Source: Treponemataceae bacterium
GTDB taxonomy: Bacteria > Spirochaetota > Spirochaetia > Treponematales > Treponemataceae
NCBI GenBank assembly: GCA_024697985.1
Contig: JAILRX010000213.1
Location: 1-20,983, forward strand
Direction: 5' to 3'
Length of the DNA: 20,983 nucleotides
The first letter of the stretch is position 1; each line of letters opens with the position of its first letter. Positions 5,561-13,529 of the stretch are shown here, in pieces. The notes below the pieces were generated by a model. The model was not told the origin of the DNA. It saw only the letters and a program-made list of their open reading frames with translations, and did no database searches. The position numbers were made by a program, and so were the translations under genes.

Positions 5561-7741
5561 CTAATGTTTTTTCGGGCCGTTTCTGCGTTTTGTTCCATTT
5601 TTAAAGTTGGGAACGGCTTTCGATTTTTCATTGGATTTTTTGTATTCTTCCATTTTTTCAGGATTATAGAATCCGTCTTTCCAGTTGAATCTGCTGATAT
5701 CCGAAAGTACATCTCCCTTATAGAAAGATTTCATCAGATTTCGAAGCGTACCTTTTGTAACCTGTGTTTTTGAAAAGTCGACAAGGAAATGAGAAAATCC
5801 TGCGGCCTTCAAGAACTGAGCCTTATCGAGAATTGAAAAAGGCTTTTCAGGGGTAACAAAGGAACCGTCCTCGGTTGAAAGCGCCTTGAAAGTATCGCCT
5901 TCTTTATCCGTGAAGAAAAGGAAATCGTAGGTTTTTGGCAATTGGAATCGCATTCTGAAAAGAGCCGGATATGCGAAAACTGGGAGCAAAACCCGGCTTC
6001 TCTGTTTCGGCTCGTACGTTGCCTCAACATTCTGTCGGGAATTTTCGTACGGAGAAACAAAGACATCAATGTTTTGATTTTCAAGCCAGGAACAAGCCCA
6101 TCTGTTGAAGCTGTAAAGATAAGGACCTGCAATCAGATTGACGTTGTAAGATTTCAGGATTGAAATATGAGCAGGATTGTTCACGATCCAGGTCTTGAAA
6201 CCAAGTTCAACAAACTGCTTTACAGTTTCTTCAAGACCGGCTTCTATTTCCTGAGGACAGAACGGATCAAGAGAAATGATTATCTGCTTTTTGCTGAAAG
6301 GCAGGTTTTCATTTTTTTCAAGAATTGAACGTTTTGTAGTGCTGTTCAGTTCAAGGATTGCCCGTACAGGACTTTCACTTTGAATTGCATAAAGATCTGC
6401 AACGGTTGAAACCTGCACGTAAAGACCCGCCGGGAAGTAATCAATTTTATCCTTAGGAATGTTGGTCAAATCCAAAATCGGAAGTTCCATTCCGCCCGGC
6501 TGCCTTCTGTAAGGAGAAAGGTCTTTTGGAAGTACGCGAGGATATCGTTTTGACATGGACTTGGTCTGAAGCAGATAAACGCTGTCTCCGATTCCAAAAC
6601 CTCGTGGAATGTCAATCCAGGCATTGCCCTTATCGTCAAACATAACGTATTTTACTTTGTGGCTTTCGCGGCCAGTATCATCTTTTTTATGAAGGCGGAT
6701 TGAATCACCCTCATCAGGAGTATACGAACCGCCTGCAAGACTTGCATAGCCGACAGTCTGACCTTCAGAATTTTCAAGAATTTTTGTCCGGTCAATTGTT
6801 CCAAGGAAGATTCCGGTTCCTCCAGCCTGCTTTGGATTCAGGATTGAATCAGCAATCGTATCGTTCGACTTGAAATCGTACCAGTAGCGGGTTTTAGAGC
6901 GGGCAAAGTCAGTTGAAAGCATTCGTTTCGCGTTTGCAATCGAGCCTTTTTTATCATTTTCCCAGTTATCAAGGATATATCTATAAGCCGCCGTTACGCT
7001 TCCTACATATTCGGCGCTCTTCATTCGGCCTTCGATTTTGAAAGATTCAACCCCAGCCTGTACCAAATCCGGTATTTTATCGATGAGCTGAAGGTCGTTT
7101 GGTGAAAAATAATAGCCGCTTTCAACTCCGGCATCGTATTCGGCCTGATAGAAACGGCGGCAAGCCTGAGCACACATACCTCGGTTGGCAGATTTTCCGC
7201 CAAGATAGCTTGAAAAAAGACAAAGTCCTGATTCACAGACACACAGTGCTCCGTGTACGAATACTTCAAGTTCAATATTAGACCTTGATTTTATGTCCTG
7301 AATTTCTGAAAGGCCAAGTTCACGGGCAAGAACGACACGTTTAAAACCTTCTTTTCCCATAAGATTCGCAGCCCTGCTTGAAGCAATGTTCATCTGGGTA
7401 GACGCATGAAGTTCAAGTTCAGGGAAAAATTCCTGGCACATTCTGACAATTCCGAAATCCTGAACTATCAATCCATCAGGTTTTACGCGGTTCAAATATT
7501 CGAGGAACCTGTAGAGTCGTTCGGTTTCGCGTTCTTCAACGACAGTATTTACTGTAACGTAAATTTTTTTATGCTGACGATGAACGGCCTGCACGGCAGC
7601 TTCAAACTGATTCCATGCAAAATTTGAGGATCGCATTCTGGCATTAAAACTTTTCAGTCCCATATAAACGGCATCTGCACCTTCGCCGATGGCCGCATCA
7701 AGAGCTTCGATATTTCCCGCAGGAGCTAATAATTCTGACAT
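5561..7741 (-). CDS. Peptidase U32 family protein (RlhA/YdcP-like)
   Basis: A 726-residue U32 protein. The N-terminus MSELLAPAGNIEALDAAIGE and GADAVYMGLKSFNAR, then DFGIVRMC and LHASTQMNI, are typical. The U32 signature occupies about residues 160-205, with VFVHGALCVCESGLCLFSSY followed by GMCAQACRRFY, giving the clustered cysteines that in characterised members bind an iron-sulfur cluster. FKIEGRMKSAEYV follows. The extended C-terminal region makes it the long RlhA/YdcP class rather than the ~450-residue TrhP/YegQ class. Those proteins support prephenate-dependent hydroxylation of 23S rRNA or tRNA; protease activity is claimed only for some relatives. The extreme C-terminus is basic (NGTKRRNGPKKH), consistent with RNA contact. 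ATG at 7741 has no Shine-Dalgarno sequence, and TATAAT lies 8 bases upstream. Which RNA it acts on is inferred only by size class. Confidence 0.88.
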   Translation of the reverse strand: MSELLAPAGNIEALDAAIGEGADAVYMGLKSFNARMRSSNFAWNQFEAAVQAVHRQHKKIYVTVNTVVEERETERLYRFLEYLNRVKPDGLIVQDFGIVRMCQEFFPELELHASTQMNIASSRAANLMGKEGFKRVVLARELGLSEIQDIKSRSNIELEVFVHGALCVCESGLCLFSSYLGGKSANRGMCAQACRRFYQAEYDAGVESGYYFSPNDLQLIDKIPDLVQAGVESFKIEGRMKSAEYVGSVTAAYRYILDNWENDKKGSIANAKRMLSTDFARSKTRYWYDFKSNDTIADSILNPKQAGGTGIFLGTIDRTKILENSEGQTVGYASLAGGSYTPDEGDSIRLHKKDDTGRESHKVKYVMFDDKGNAWIDIPRGFGIGDSVYLLQTKSMSKRYPRVLPKDLSPYRRQPGGMELPILDLTNIPKDKIDYFPAGLYVQVSTVADLYAIQSESPVRAILELNSTTKRSILEKNENLPFSKKQIIISLDPFCPQEIEAGLEETVKQFVELGFKTWIVNNPAHISILKSYNVNLIAGPYLYSFNRWACSWLENQNIDVFVSPYENSRQNVEATYEPKQRSRVLLPVFAYPALFRMRFQLPKTYDFLFFTDKEGDTFKALSTEDGSFVTPEKPFSILDKAQFLKAAGFSHFLVDFSKTQVTKGTLRNLMKSFYKGDVLSDISRFNWKDGFYNPEKMEEYKKSNEKSKAVPNFKNGTKRRNGPKKH

Positions 7742-7749
7742 ATTCGTGA

Positions 7750-7778
7750 ATTATATCAGCAAAGTGAATCAAGGACAA
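7750..7778 (-). promoter_or_regulatory. Promoter of the U32 gene, leaderless geometry
   Basis: On the minus strand TTGTCC (7778-7773, 4 of 6), a 17-base spacer and perfect TATAAT (7755-7750) precede ATG at 7741 by 8 bases. The predicted start site falls about one base before the ATG. Its -35 lies 18 bp from the -35 of the divergent chemoreceptor promoter. Confidence 0.6.
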
Positions 7779-7796
7779 GTTGACCATTTTTTTTGT

Positions 7797-7825
7797 TTGA
7801 CTATCTATTTAACCTAAAATATACT
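7797..7825 (+). promoter_or_regulatory. Sigma-70 promoter of the chemoreceptor gene
   Basis: TTGACT at 7797-7802, a 17-base spacer and TATACT at 7820-7825 each match 5 of 6 consensus bases. Transcription would start near 7832, giving an 87-base leader with a stem-loop at its 5' end and a conventional ribosome-binding site at its 3' end. Confidence 0.7.
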
Positions 7826-7831
7826 TTATTA

Positions 7832-7875
7832 TGTGCAGATATTTTTTATCCTAAATACGTATTTTTACCTGCACA
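7832..7875 (+). promoter_or_regulatory. 5'-terminal leader stem-loop of the chemoreceptor mRNA
   Basis: TGTGCAG at 7832-7838 pairs perfectly with CTGCACA at 7869-7875. The 30-base loop contains the 12-base palindrome AAATACGTATTT (7853-7864), which could pair on itself as an inner stem or act as a DNA operator. The base of the outer stem coincides with the predicted transcription start. No T run follows, so it is not a terminator. An mRNA stabiliser, an RNA-binding-protein site or a DNA-level operator are all possible. Confidence 0.45.
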
Positions 7876-7918
7876 AAAAAAATAATTAAACATTTTAAAT
7901 AAAAGGAAAAAGTAAAAA

Positions 7919-10135
7919 ATGAAAAAAGCAATTAAAATACTTTGTTTCATTCTATTCGTTTCAACAATTTTTAGTTGTAACACAAAAAACAGAATTTCAA
8001 TTTCAACTCACGAAACTGCAGTGTGGAAATACACACTCGGAGACAACCTTTCCTACAAAAATCCGGATTTTGACGATTCCGATTGGAAAATAATGGAAAA
8101 CGGCAAAATTGATATGGATGCTTCCCATTTTTGCTGGATAAGGACAACTCTTACTGTACCAAAACAATTGAAGGGTCAGGAAATTTTTCTTGGATCAGAA
8201 AGGACAAATTCCGCCTTTGAACTTTTCTGCAACGGAGTTCTTATCGGTAAACGAGGACGAATTCCACCGAACACAAACGTTCGAATTGAATCCAACAATG
8301 ATTTTCTCGTACCGTCCAACCTGATTTCAGAGGACGGAACCATTCAGATTGCAATGCGCGTTTACGGTCCTTCGACAAGGATTCACGACATGGAACTTTC
8401 GATAGATAATGAAAACGAAGCATGGTTCGAAAATATCTTCCACAATATCTTCAATCAGAGAATGTTTTTGGTACTTGCCTTGCTTTCAATATTTATTGCC
8501 GTATACGTTTTTTCACTCTTTCTTGGAAACAGAAAAAATCTTTCGTACCTTTACTATGCGCTTTCATGCCTCACTATTGCAATTTATTTTTACAACATCG
8601 CATCAGAAATTCAGCTTTTGCCTTTCAACCTTCAGCAGGCAATGAGCCGTGCATTTTTGCCTATCAGCCTTGTTTTCATCATGCTTTTCTTGAACCGATT
8701 TTTCGACAGAAAGGGTCATAAACAATTGCTTATAGGACAGGCAATTCTTACCTGTATTTCATTTACTCTTTATCTCATCTTCATGGGAAAAGAAACAATG
8801 GTTGAATTGATTTTCAATATCATGCTGCTTCCTGTAGTCGTAACGATTGTTTACGGTATGGTTACATCAATCAAGGGAATCAAGGCTAAAATTCCATATT
8901 CAATGACAATTCTTATCGGTTTCTGTTTCGGAATCGTACTCGCCCTTCACGACATCATCTATTCGGTAATGGGAAAAGTTCCGTTCATGTGGACGCAGGC
9001 TCTTGCATTCTTTGCAGTTGATATAGCGCTTTTCATCACGATTTCCTTGAACGCACAGAAAGTTCAGAACAAGATGATTCAGCTTGCAACAGAAACAGAC
9101 AATCAGAGAAAGAAACTTGAAAACATGTTCGAGACAGCCTCAAAGATGGCAAACGAAAGTTCTCAGATTGCTGATGAACTTTTTACATCAGTTAAAACAG
9201 TAGAAGATGCGGCAAACACTTCAAAAAAACAGGTTCTTGTCATCAACCATGGTATTCAGGAACAGACAAAGATCGAAGACGAAACTTCAGAGAACCTTCA
9301 GCAGCTCGTAAAATTCCTTACAGACTCTGGATCGGCATTTGATAAAATGAGCGAGCGAATCCATACGACCGCAGAACAGACTCAGTCTGCAATCGAAGGA
9401 ATGATTTCCGTAAACGAAGGAATCTCGACGGCTTCTCAGTTCTCATCAAACCTCAATGTTCTCACAGAAGAAGGTTCGAAGGACATCCATCAGCTGATGG
9501 AAAACATGGAAATAATCCAGCAGTCATCAAAAGAAGTATTGAACGTAGCTTCAACACTGGACAGTTTTGCACAGCAGACCGATCTTCTTTCAATGAACGC
9601 CTCAATCGAAGCGGCACATTCGGGAGCGGCTGGAAAAGGTTTTGCAGTAATCGCACACGAAATCAAAAAGCTTGCCGCACAGAGTTCGTCATGGGCTGCA
9701 AAAATCGGAGAAATCATCAAGGATGTAATTTCTGATATTGAAATCAGCGTTGAACTGACACAGAAAGTTATGGAGACTTTTGACAAGATCAACAGCGGAG
9801 CAACTCAGAGTGCAAATACAATGAAGATTGCTGCCGAAAGCATCAAATATCAGCTTGAATCCGGACAGGTTATCTCGCATGAAGCAAAAAAGATGGCAGA
9901 ATCCGCCTCCCAGATGAAAAGTGCAGTCGGAACACAGGCTTCGCTTTCTCAGAATGTAATTGGAAACATGAACAACCTTACGGAAGCTTCTCAAAAAGTA
10001 GACACTGCAAGTTCCGATATTTTCGAGAACTCACAGATTCTTGCAAGCCAGGTTGCACAACTTGCAGGTCTTGCCGACAGAACTAAAGATGCAGCACAAA
10101 AGCTTTCAGACTTGATGAAAAGTTCAAAAGTCTAG
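7919..10135 (+). CDS. 7TMR-DISM-type methyl-accepting chemotaxis protein with lipobox
   Basis: A 738-residue receptor. Residues 1-20 look like a lipoprotein signal (KKAIKILCFILFVSTIFSC, Cys20). Residues about 30-175 form a jelly-roll-like exported domain (DDSDWKIM...WIRTTLTVP...FELFCNGVLIGKRG) resembling the galactose-binding fold of 7TMR-DISM sensors. Residues about 180-385 hold seven hydrophobic helices. A coiled coil then leads into the MCP signalling domain, whose hairpin tip is at about 552-595 (QTDLLSMNASIEAAHSGAAG, KGFAVIAHEIKKLAAQSSSW). It should signal to CheW/CheA and control flagellar behaviour in response to an extracellular ligand, perhaps a carbohydrate. There is no C-terminal pentapeptide tether for CheR. 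AAGG lies upstream of ATG at 7919. The stop TAG is shared as a CTAG palindrome with the convergent gene. Confidence 0.88.
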   Translation: MKKAIKILCFILFVSTIFSCNTKNRISISTHETAVWKYTLGDNLSYKNPDFDDSDWKIMENGKIDMDASHFCWIRTTLTVPKQLKGQEIFLGSERTNSAFELFCNGVLIGKRGRIPPNTNVRIESNNDFLVPSNLISEDGTIQIAMRVYGPSTRIHDMELSIDNENEAWFENIFHNIFNQRMFLVLALLSIFIAVYVFSLFLGNRKNLSYLYYALSCLTIAIYFYNIASEIQLLPFNLQQAMSRAFLPISLVFIMLFLNRFFDRKGHKQLLIGQAILTCISFTLYLIFMGKETMVELIFNIMLLPVVVTIVYGMVTSIKGIKAKIPYSMTILIGFCFGIVLALHDIIYSVMGKVPFMWTQALAFFAVDIALFITISLNAQKVQNKMIQLATETDNQRKKLENMFETASKMANESSQIADELFTSVKTVEDAANTSKKQVLVINHGIQEQTKIEDETSENLQQLVKFLTDSGSAFDKMSERIHTTAEQTQSAIEGMISVNEGISTASQFSSNLNVLTEEGSKDIHQLMENMEIIQQSSKEVLNVASTLDSFAQQTDLLSMNASIEAAHSGAAGKGFAVIAHEIKKLAAQSSSWAAKIGEIIKDVISDIEISVELTQKVMETFDKINSGATQSANTMKIAAESIKYQLESGQVISHEAKKMAESASQMKSAVGTQASLSQNVIGNMNNLTEASQKVDTASSDIFENSQILASQVAQLAGLADRTKDAAQKLSDLMKSSKV

Positions 10136-10971
10136 TTCCACAGGTATTTACGTCTGATTGTAACCAAGAGGGCGTAAGTACTTGAAAACAAAAGAACTGC
10201 GCCAAGCACAAGAAAAAAATAATTATCTCCCTGCTGAAGCATCAAATATCCGACTTCAAGAATTGAAACATAAAGTGCTGGACTTTTCAAAATACCCGTC
10301 TGATTGTAATAAGAATAAAACGACAATACGACAATTGAAATTATAATGATCATGGCAAGCAGTACAAAAAGCATAACGTCAAAACCTGTATTCAACCAGA
10401 ACGTGGAAGTTATGCTGACCGTGTTTATCGGAATGATGATTGCACAGAACAAGGATATCGAAACTGAAATCCAGATGTTTCGGTCGGTAGTGCTTTCCTT
10501 TTTGTCAGGATTTTCCGTACCAAGCATAATTGTCAAAAGCAAGATTGCAATGCCGGAAATCAAATGCCCCACAAGCGCAATTCGACCAATAATTATTGTT
10601 GTGGCAAGAGTCGTATTCCATAACTGAAGGATTGGAATCAAAACAGAAAATCCCTGCAAGGCATATCCGATAAAATAAAGTGAAATATAGATGATTTCCT
10701 CTGCCTTTGTCTTTTCAAAGGATATGTAAATGAAAAGTCCGAAAATGGCAACATAAAAAGGCCTTATCAAAAGCGAAATCATGGAGGCAAGAGGAGAATT
10801 CTTGAAAATACAGATGTTTTCGGACAGGTTCAGATTTCGTTCAAGTTTTGGAATTGTTGAAAGCCCGTCTCGAGTAAAAAACAATGCGGCAGCAACGATA
10901 AAGGTAACGAACACTACGAAGGCTACGATATCAATTGCTAAAAGAAGCTTGTTTCTAATTCTTAAGGTCAT
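10132..10971 (-). CDS. Polytopic membrane protein of unknown function
   Basis: A 279-residue integral membrane protein from ATG at 10971 (MTLRIRNKLLLAIDIVAFVV), or 284 residues from ATG at 10986. Seven or eight hydrophobic segments are visible, at roughly residues 8-32, 59-84, 92-117, 122-150, 165-185, 197-223 and 233-270; the last is long enough for two. The only sizeable loop is about 33-58. The C-terminus is basic (IRRKYLWN). No catalytic or transporter motif stands out, so I name no family. Neither start has a Shine-Dalgarno sequence. A promoter-like TTTACT-17-TATTCT at 10978-11006 ends 6 bases before ATG 10971, which would exclude the upstream ATG. It converges tail-to-tail with the chemoreceptor, overlapping it by four bases. 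A seven-helix sensor or scaffold is conceivable but unproven. Confidence 0.8.
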   Translation of the reverse strand: MTLRIRNKLLLAIDIVAFVVFVTFIVAAALFFTRDGLSTIPKLERNLNLSENICIFKNSPLASMISLLIRPFYVAIFGLFIYISFEKTKAEEIIYISLYFIGYALQGFSVLIPILQLWNTTLATTIIIGRIALVGHLISGIAILLLTIMLGTENPDKKESTTDRNIWISVSISLFCAIIIPINTVSITSTFWLNTGFDVMLFVLLAMIIIISIVVLSFYSYYNQTGILKSPALYVSILEVGYLMLQQGDNYFFLVLGAVLLFSSTYALLVTIRRKYLWN

Positions 10972-10977
10972 ATAAAT

Positions 10978-11006
10978 AGAATACATTGATGTAAAAAATA
11001 AGTAAA
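10978..11006 (-). promoter_or_regulatory. Candidate promoter of the polytopic membrane gene, leaderless geometry
   Basis: On the minus strand TTTACT (11006-11001, 4 of 6), a 17-base spacer and TATTCT (10983-10978, 4 of 6) end 6 bases before ATG 10971. If this is the promoter, the alternative ATG at 10986 would lie upstream of the transcript. Confidence 0.4.
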
Positions 11007-11023
11007 GTGCAGAAATTTTCCGT

Positions 11024-11052
11024 CCGAAAATAATAATGTAGTTCCATATAAT
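11024..11052 (+). promoter_or_regulatory. Candidate promoter of the DUF2259 gene
   Basis: TATAAT at 11047-11052 is a perfect -10; the -35 at 17 bases spacing (CCGAAA, 3 of 6) is poor. The predicted start near 11059 leaves a leader of only about 10 bases, just long enough to include GGAGGGG before ATG at 11069. Confidence 0.5.
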
Positions 11053-11068
11053 ACTTTTGGAGGGGATT

Positions 11069-11776
11069 ATGAAAAAAATTATTTCATCGATAGTTTTAGC
11101 CGCAGCTTGTGCTTTCTGCGTTTTTGCAGGAGATGTTGCAGAATATCACGACATGGGATTTTCAAAAGACGGTGAATTTTTTGTATTCGCAGAATACGGA
11201 GTAAATGACAAAACTTTTGATCCATTTGCAAAAATATATACGGTCGATGTTAAAAATAACGAATTCGTAAAAGGCGGAGTTTTCAAATCAGAATTGAAAA
11301 ACTCGAAAGAAGTCAAAGGTGGAAAAGCCGTTTTTGACGAGCTTTACGAAAAAAACAAGGCTTTTATCGATGAGCACAGCGGAAATAAAGCCGACCTTGA
11401 ACATACTCTTTATCTGCGTGGTCCTGAATCAAAAGATTCGACAGAACAGATTATTTTCAAGGATTTCAACAACTCAAAAGACGGAAATGAAATTTTCTAT
11501 CATATCAATCTGGTAAAAAACACAAAGGGACAGGGCAAAAACCTTAAATCCTCATTCTTCATCACAGTTGAAAGAAAAAATGCAGCTGATGAAGTTCTTT
11601 CAAGACAGATTGCCGGAAATCCAGATTTCCTGCGTTCTGAAATTGCTGACTATGCAATCCGCAGAATCATAACTGATGAATCTGGAAAATATCTTGTTTT
11701 CGAAATCGAGAAGAAAATTGAAAACGAAAATGGGGTTTCTTTCAGATACATGGTAGAAACTTTGGTATTAAAATAA
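11069..11776 (+). CDS. DUF2259-like secreted protein
   Basis: A 235-residue exported protein. ATG at 11069 follows a strong GGAGGGG; an in-frame TTG at 11057 overlaps that ribosome-binding site and is rejected. Residues 1-20 are a Sec signal peptide (KK, hydrophobic core, FCVFA before GDV). The mature N-terminus MGFSKDGEFFVFAEYGVNDK then FDPFAKIYTVDVKNNEF matches my memory of DUF2259/COG5497 predicted secreted proteins, whose hallmark is a beta-propeller-blade-like 'FSxDGxYFxFxxYGxxD' segment. The C-terminal part (ESGKYLVFEIEKK) echoes this pattern. It should lie in the periplasm; no enzymatic motif is visible. The lipoprotein gene follows after 83 bases with no hairpin terminator, so co-expression is possible. 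The family call is from pattern, not a search. Confidence 0.8.
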   Translation: MKKIISSIVLAAACAFCVFAGDVAEYHDMGFSKDGEFFVFAEYGVNDKTFDPFAKIYTVDVKNNEFVKGGVFKSELKNSKEVKGGKAVFDELYEKNKAFIDEHSGNKADLEHTLYLRGPESKDSTEQIIFKDFNNSKDGNEIFYHINLVKNTKGQGKNLKSSFFITVERKNAADEVLSRQIAGNPDFLRSEIADYAIRRIITDESGKYLVFEIEKKIENENGVSFRYMVETLVLK

Positions 11777-11859
11777 AATAATTTCTAAAATTTTATCAAA
11801 TTTTTAAAAACCAACTCCATAATTTAGTAAAGATCAAATTTGCTAATTATGGAGGCAAC

Positions 11860-12870
11860 ATGAAATTCTACACAAAACTTTTATGCGCGGCTTTCATTTC
11901 GATCGTCGTGCTTTCTTTTTTTACGGGAATTTCCTGCACGTTAAATCCGCAGGGCATACAGATTCTGAACGGAGACTACACTTCCCCAAAACTGATTTCC
12001 TTTGATTTGCTCAGCGAAAACTCAGCTACGGTATGCTTCTCCCGAAGCATCATCCTCGATGAAATCCAAGTTGAAAACCTGACAAGCGAAAACAATGTTT
12101 CTCTTGAGGCCACTGATTTAGGAAACGGAAGCTGGCAGATTGATTTTACCGAAAATCTTGACTGCTCGAATTTTTACGCACTAGAAGGCAACGTCAAGGA
12201 TGAGCACGGAAATTCTCTTTATTTCAAGAATAAGTTCCAGGGTTACAATTCGAGAATTCCAGAATTAAGGTTGAATGAAATCCGGACAGAACTTTCAAAG
12301 CCAAAATGCGAATTCATTGAACTGGAAATTTTAAGCGACGGAAATCTGGGCGGCATGCAGATAATTACGGCAAGCGACGGTGAAGAAAAAGCCGTCATTC
12401 TGCCCAATGCGGAAGTCAAACAGGGCGAATTTGTGGTCATCCACATGAGAAAGCTCGAAGATGATTGTACAAACGAACTGGATGAAGACACGCTGCTTTC
12501 AGGCGGAACGGATTCAGGCTCTCACAGGGATTTATGGATTGAAAACACAAGCGCAAGAATTGGAAAATCAGACGTAATTATAGTAAAGGACAGGCTCGAC
12601 GGAAACATCGTGGATGCGATTGTTTTCAGGGAAAGCAGCTGCCTTAACTGGAAAAACGATTACGTCAAAAACTGTGCGCAGCAGGTTTTTCAAAGCGGAA
12701 TCTGGGATGGTACGGACGAAGAAAGCGCAGTCTGCTCGGACGGACTTACGACTACACGAACCTTATGCCGACAAAATGACGGACATTCTAAAAACAGCTG
12801 GATTGTTGTAGCAACCGGAAAATGCAGTCCCGGCAAGACGAATTCAAGCGAAGCTTATGTTGCAAAATAA
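11860..12870 (+). CDS. Lamin-tail-domain-like surface or periplasmic lipoprotein
   Basis: A 336-residue lipoprotein. The signal ends in a lipobox TGISC with Cys26 as the lipidated residue. Residues about 41-125 look like a bacterial Ig-like/Big_5 domain (SPKLISFDLLSENSATVCFS). From about 137 to 325 the sequence follows a lamin-tail domain pattern: LNEIRTELSKPKCEFIELEI, then SDGNLGGMQI, then GEFVVIHMR, then DAIVFRESS, and finally TTTRTLCRQND...NSWIVV. Such domains are beta-sandwiches used as adhesive or binding modules in exported proteins. Several cysteines in the C-terminal half could form disulphides. GGAGG lies 5-6 bases before ATG at 11860. It converges on the kinase-like gene with a two-base gap and no terminator. 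Whether it faces the periplasm or cell surface cannot be told. Confidence 0.82.
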   Translation: MKFYTKLLCAAFISIVVLSFFTGISCTLNPQGIQILNGDYTSPKLISFDLLSENSATVCFSRSIILDEIQVENLTSENNVSLEATDLGNGSWQIDFTENLDCSNFYALEGNVKDEHGNSLYFKNKFQGYNSRIPELRLNEIRTELSKPKCEFIELEILSDGNLGGMQIITASDGEEKAVILPNAEVKQGEFVVIHMRKLEDDCTNELDEDTLLSGGTDSGSHRDLWIENTSARIGKSDVIIVKDRLDGNIVDAIVFRESSCLNWKNDYVKNCAQQVFQSGIWDGTDEESAVCSDGLTTTRTLCRQNDGHSKNSWIVVATGKCSPGKTNSSEAYVAK

Positions 12871-12872
12871 TC

Positions 12873-13514
12873 TTAAACAAACGGTACGAGAATGAACTGA
12901 TGGAAGGCAGCCAGAGCAACCGGTATTATCACGTTATCGTAATCTTTTAACGGCATCAGTTCGATGAAGGTGCCCAAAAAAGAAAGCATCAAGGCGTAAG
13001 CCGTGTTGTTTGTAACAAGGTATGATGAAACGAAAATTGCAATAAAACAGGCCATGCTTCCTTCAGCGGTCTTACCCTGCATTTTATAAAGAACAGATTT
13101 TCCAATGAGCTTTCCGACAAGACTTGCAAGACCGTCTCCCAATGCAAGCGCGTAGATTCCGATTGCGGCGCTGTCACTTTTAAAAAAGATGGCCGTTATC
13201 AAAACACCGACAGCAAGACAGACAGGACCCAAAACAAATTTATTTTCATCACGCTTTCTTGCGGCAGCCTTGGTAATGCTTGAAATCAGAGGGACGTTGA
13301 TTCCATGGTAACGGAGAGATTCTGCTACGATATAGAAAACGAGGACGATTCCAAGAGCAATTAAAGTCGGAAGATAAAGATATTTCAGCAAAAATGGAAC
13401 GAAGGCCGTACACAGATGGATTGATTTTCGAAACAGTTCCTTGAGAATATCATTTGTGCGTCGTCTTATGTCAACGCCACGTAAAGTCGATTTTTGATAT
13501 TCACAAAGAGCCAT
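12873..13514 (-). CDS. SEC59/DGK/VTE5 family membrane protein (CTP-dependent lipid or polyprenol kinase-like)
   Basis: A 213-residue integral membrane protein. The family block LALGDGLASLVGKLIG followed by LYKMQGKTAEGSMACF, at about residues 125-160, matches the CTP-transferase/SEC59 group, which includes dolichol kinase, phytol kinase and CTP-dependent diacylglycerol kinase. About six hydrophobic helices fill the rest, with an N-terminal RKSIHL stretch that is also typical. It probably phosphorylates a membrane lipid alcohol with CTP; these proteins are often labelled phosphatidate cytidylyltransferase, but that name is not secure. ATG at 13514 has GGTGGA just upstream and lies 15 bases after the stop of the FlcA-like gene, so the two form an operon. 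The family is good; the substrate is unknown. Confidence 0.83.
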   Translation of the reverse strand: MALCEYQKSTLRGVDIRRRTNDILKELFRKSIHLCTAFVPFLLKYLYLPTLIALGIVLVFYIVAESLRYHGINVPLISSITKAAARKRDENKFVLGPVCLAVGVLITAIFFKSDSAAIGIYALALGDGLASLVGKLIGKSVLYKMQGKTAEGSMACFIAIFVSSYLVTNNTAYALMLSFLGTFIELMPLKDYDNVIIPVALAAFHQFILVPFV

Positions 13515-13529
13515 TTTTCCACCAACCCC

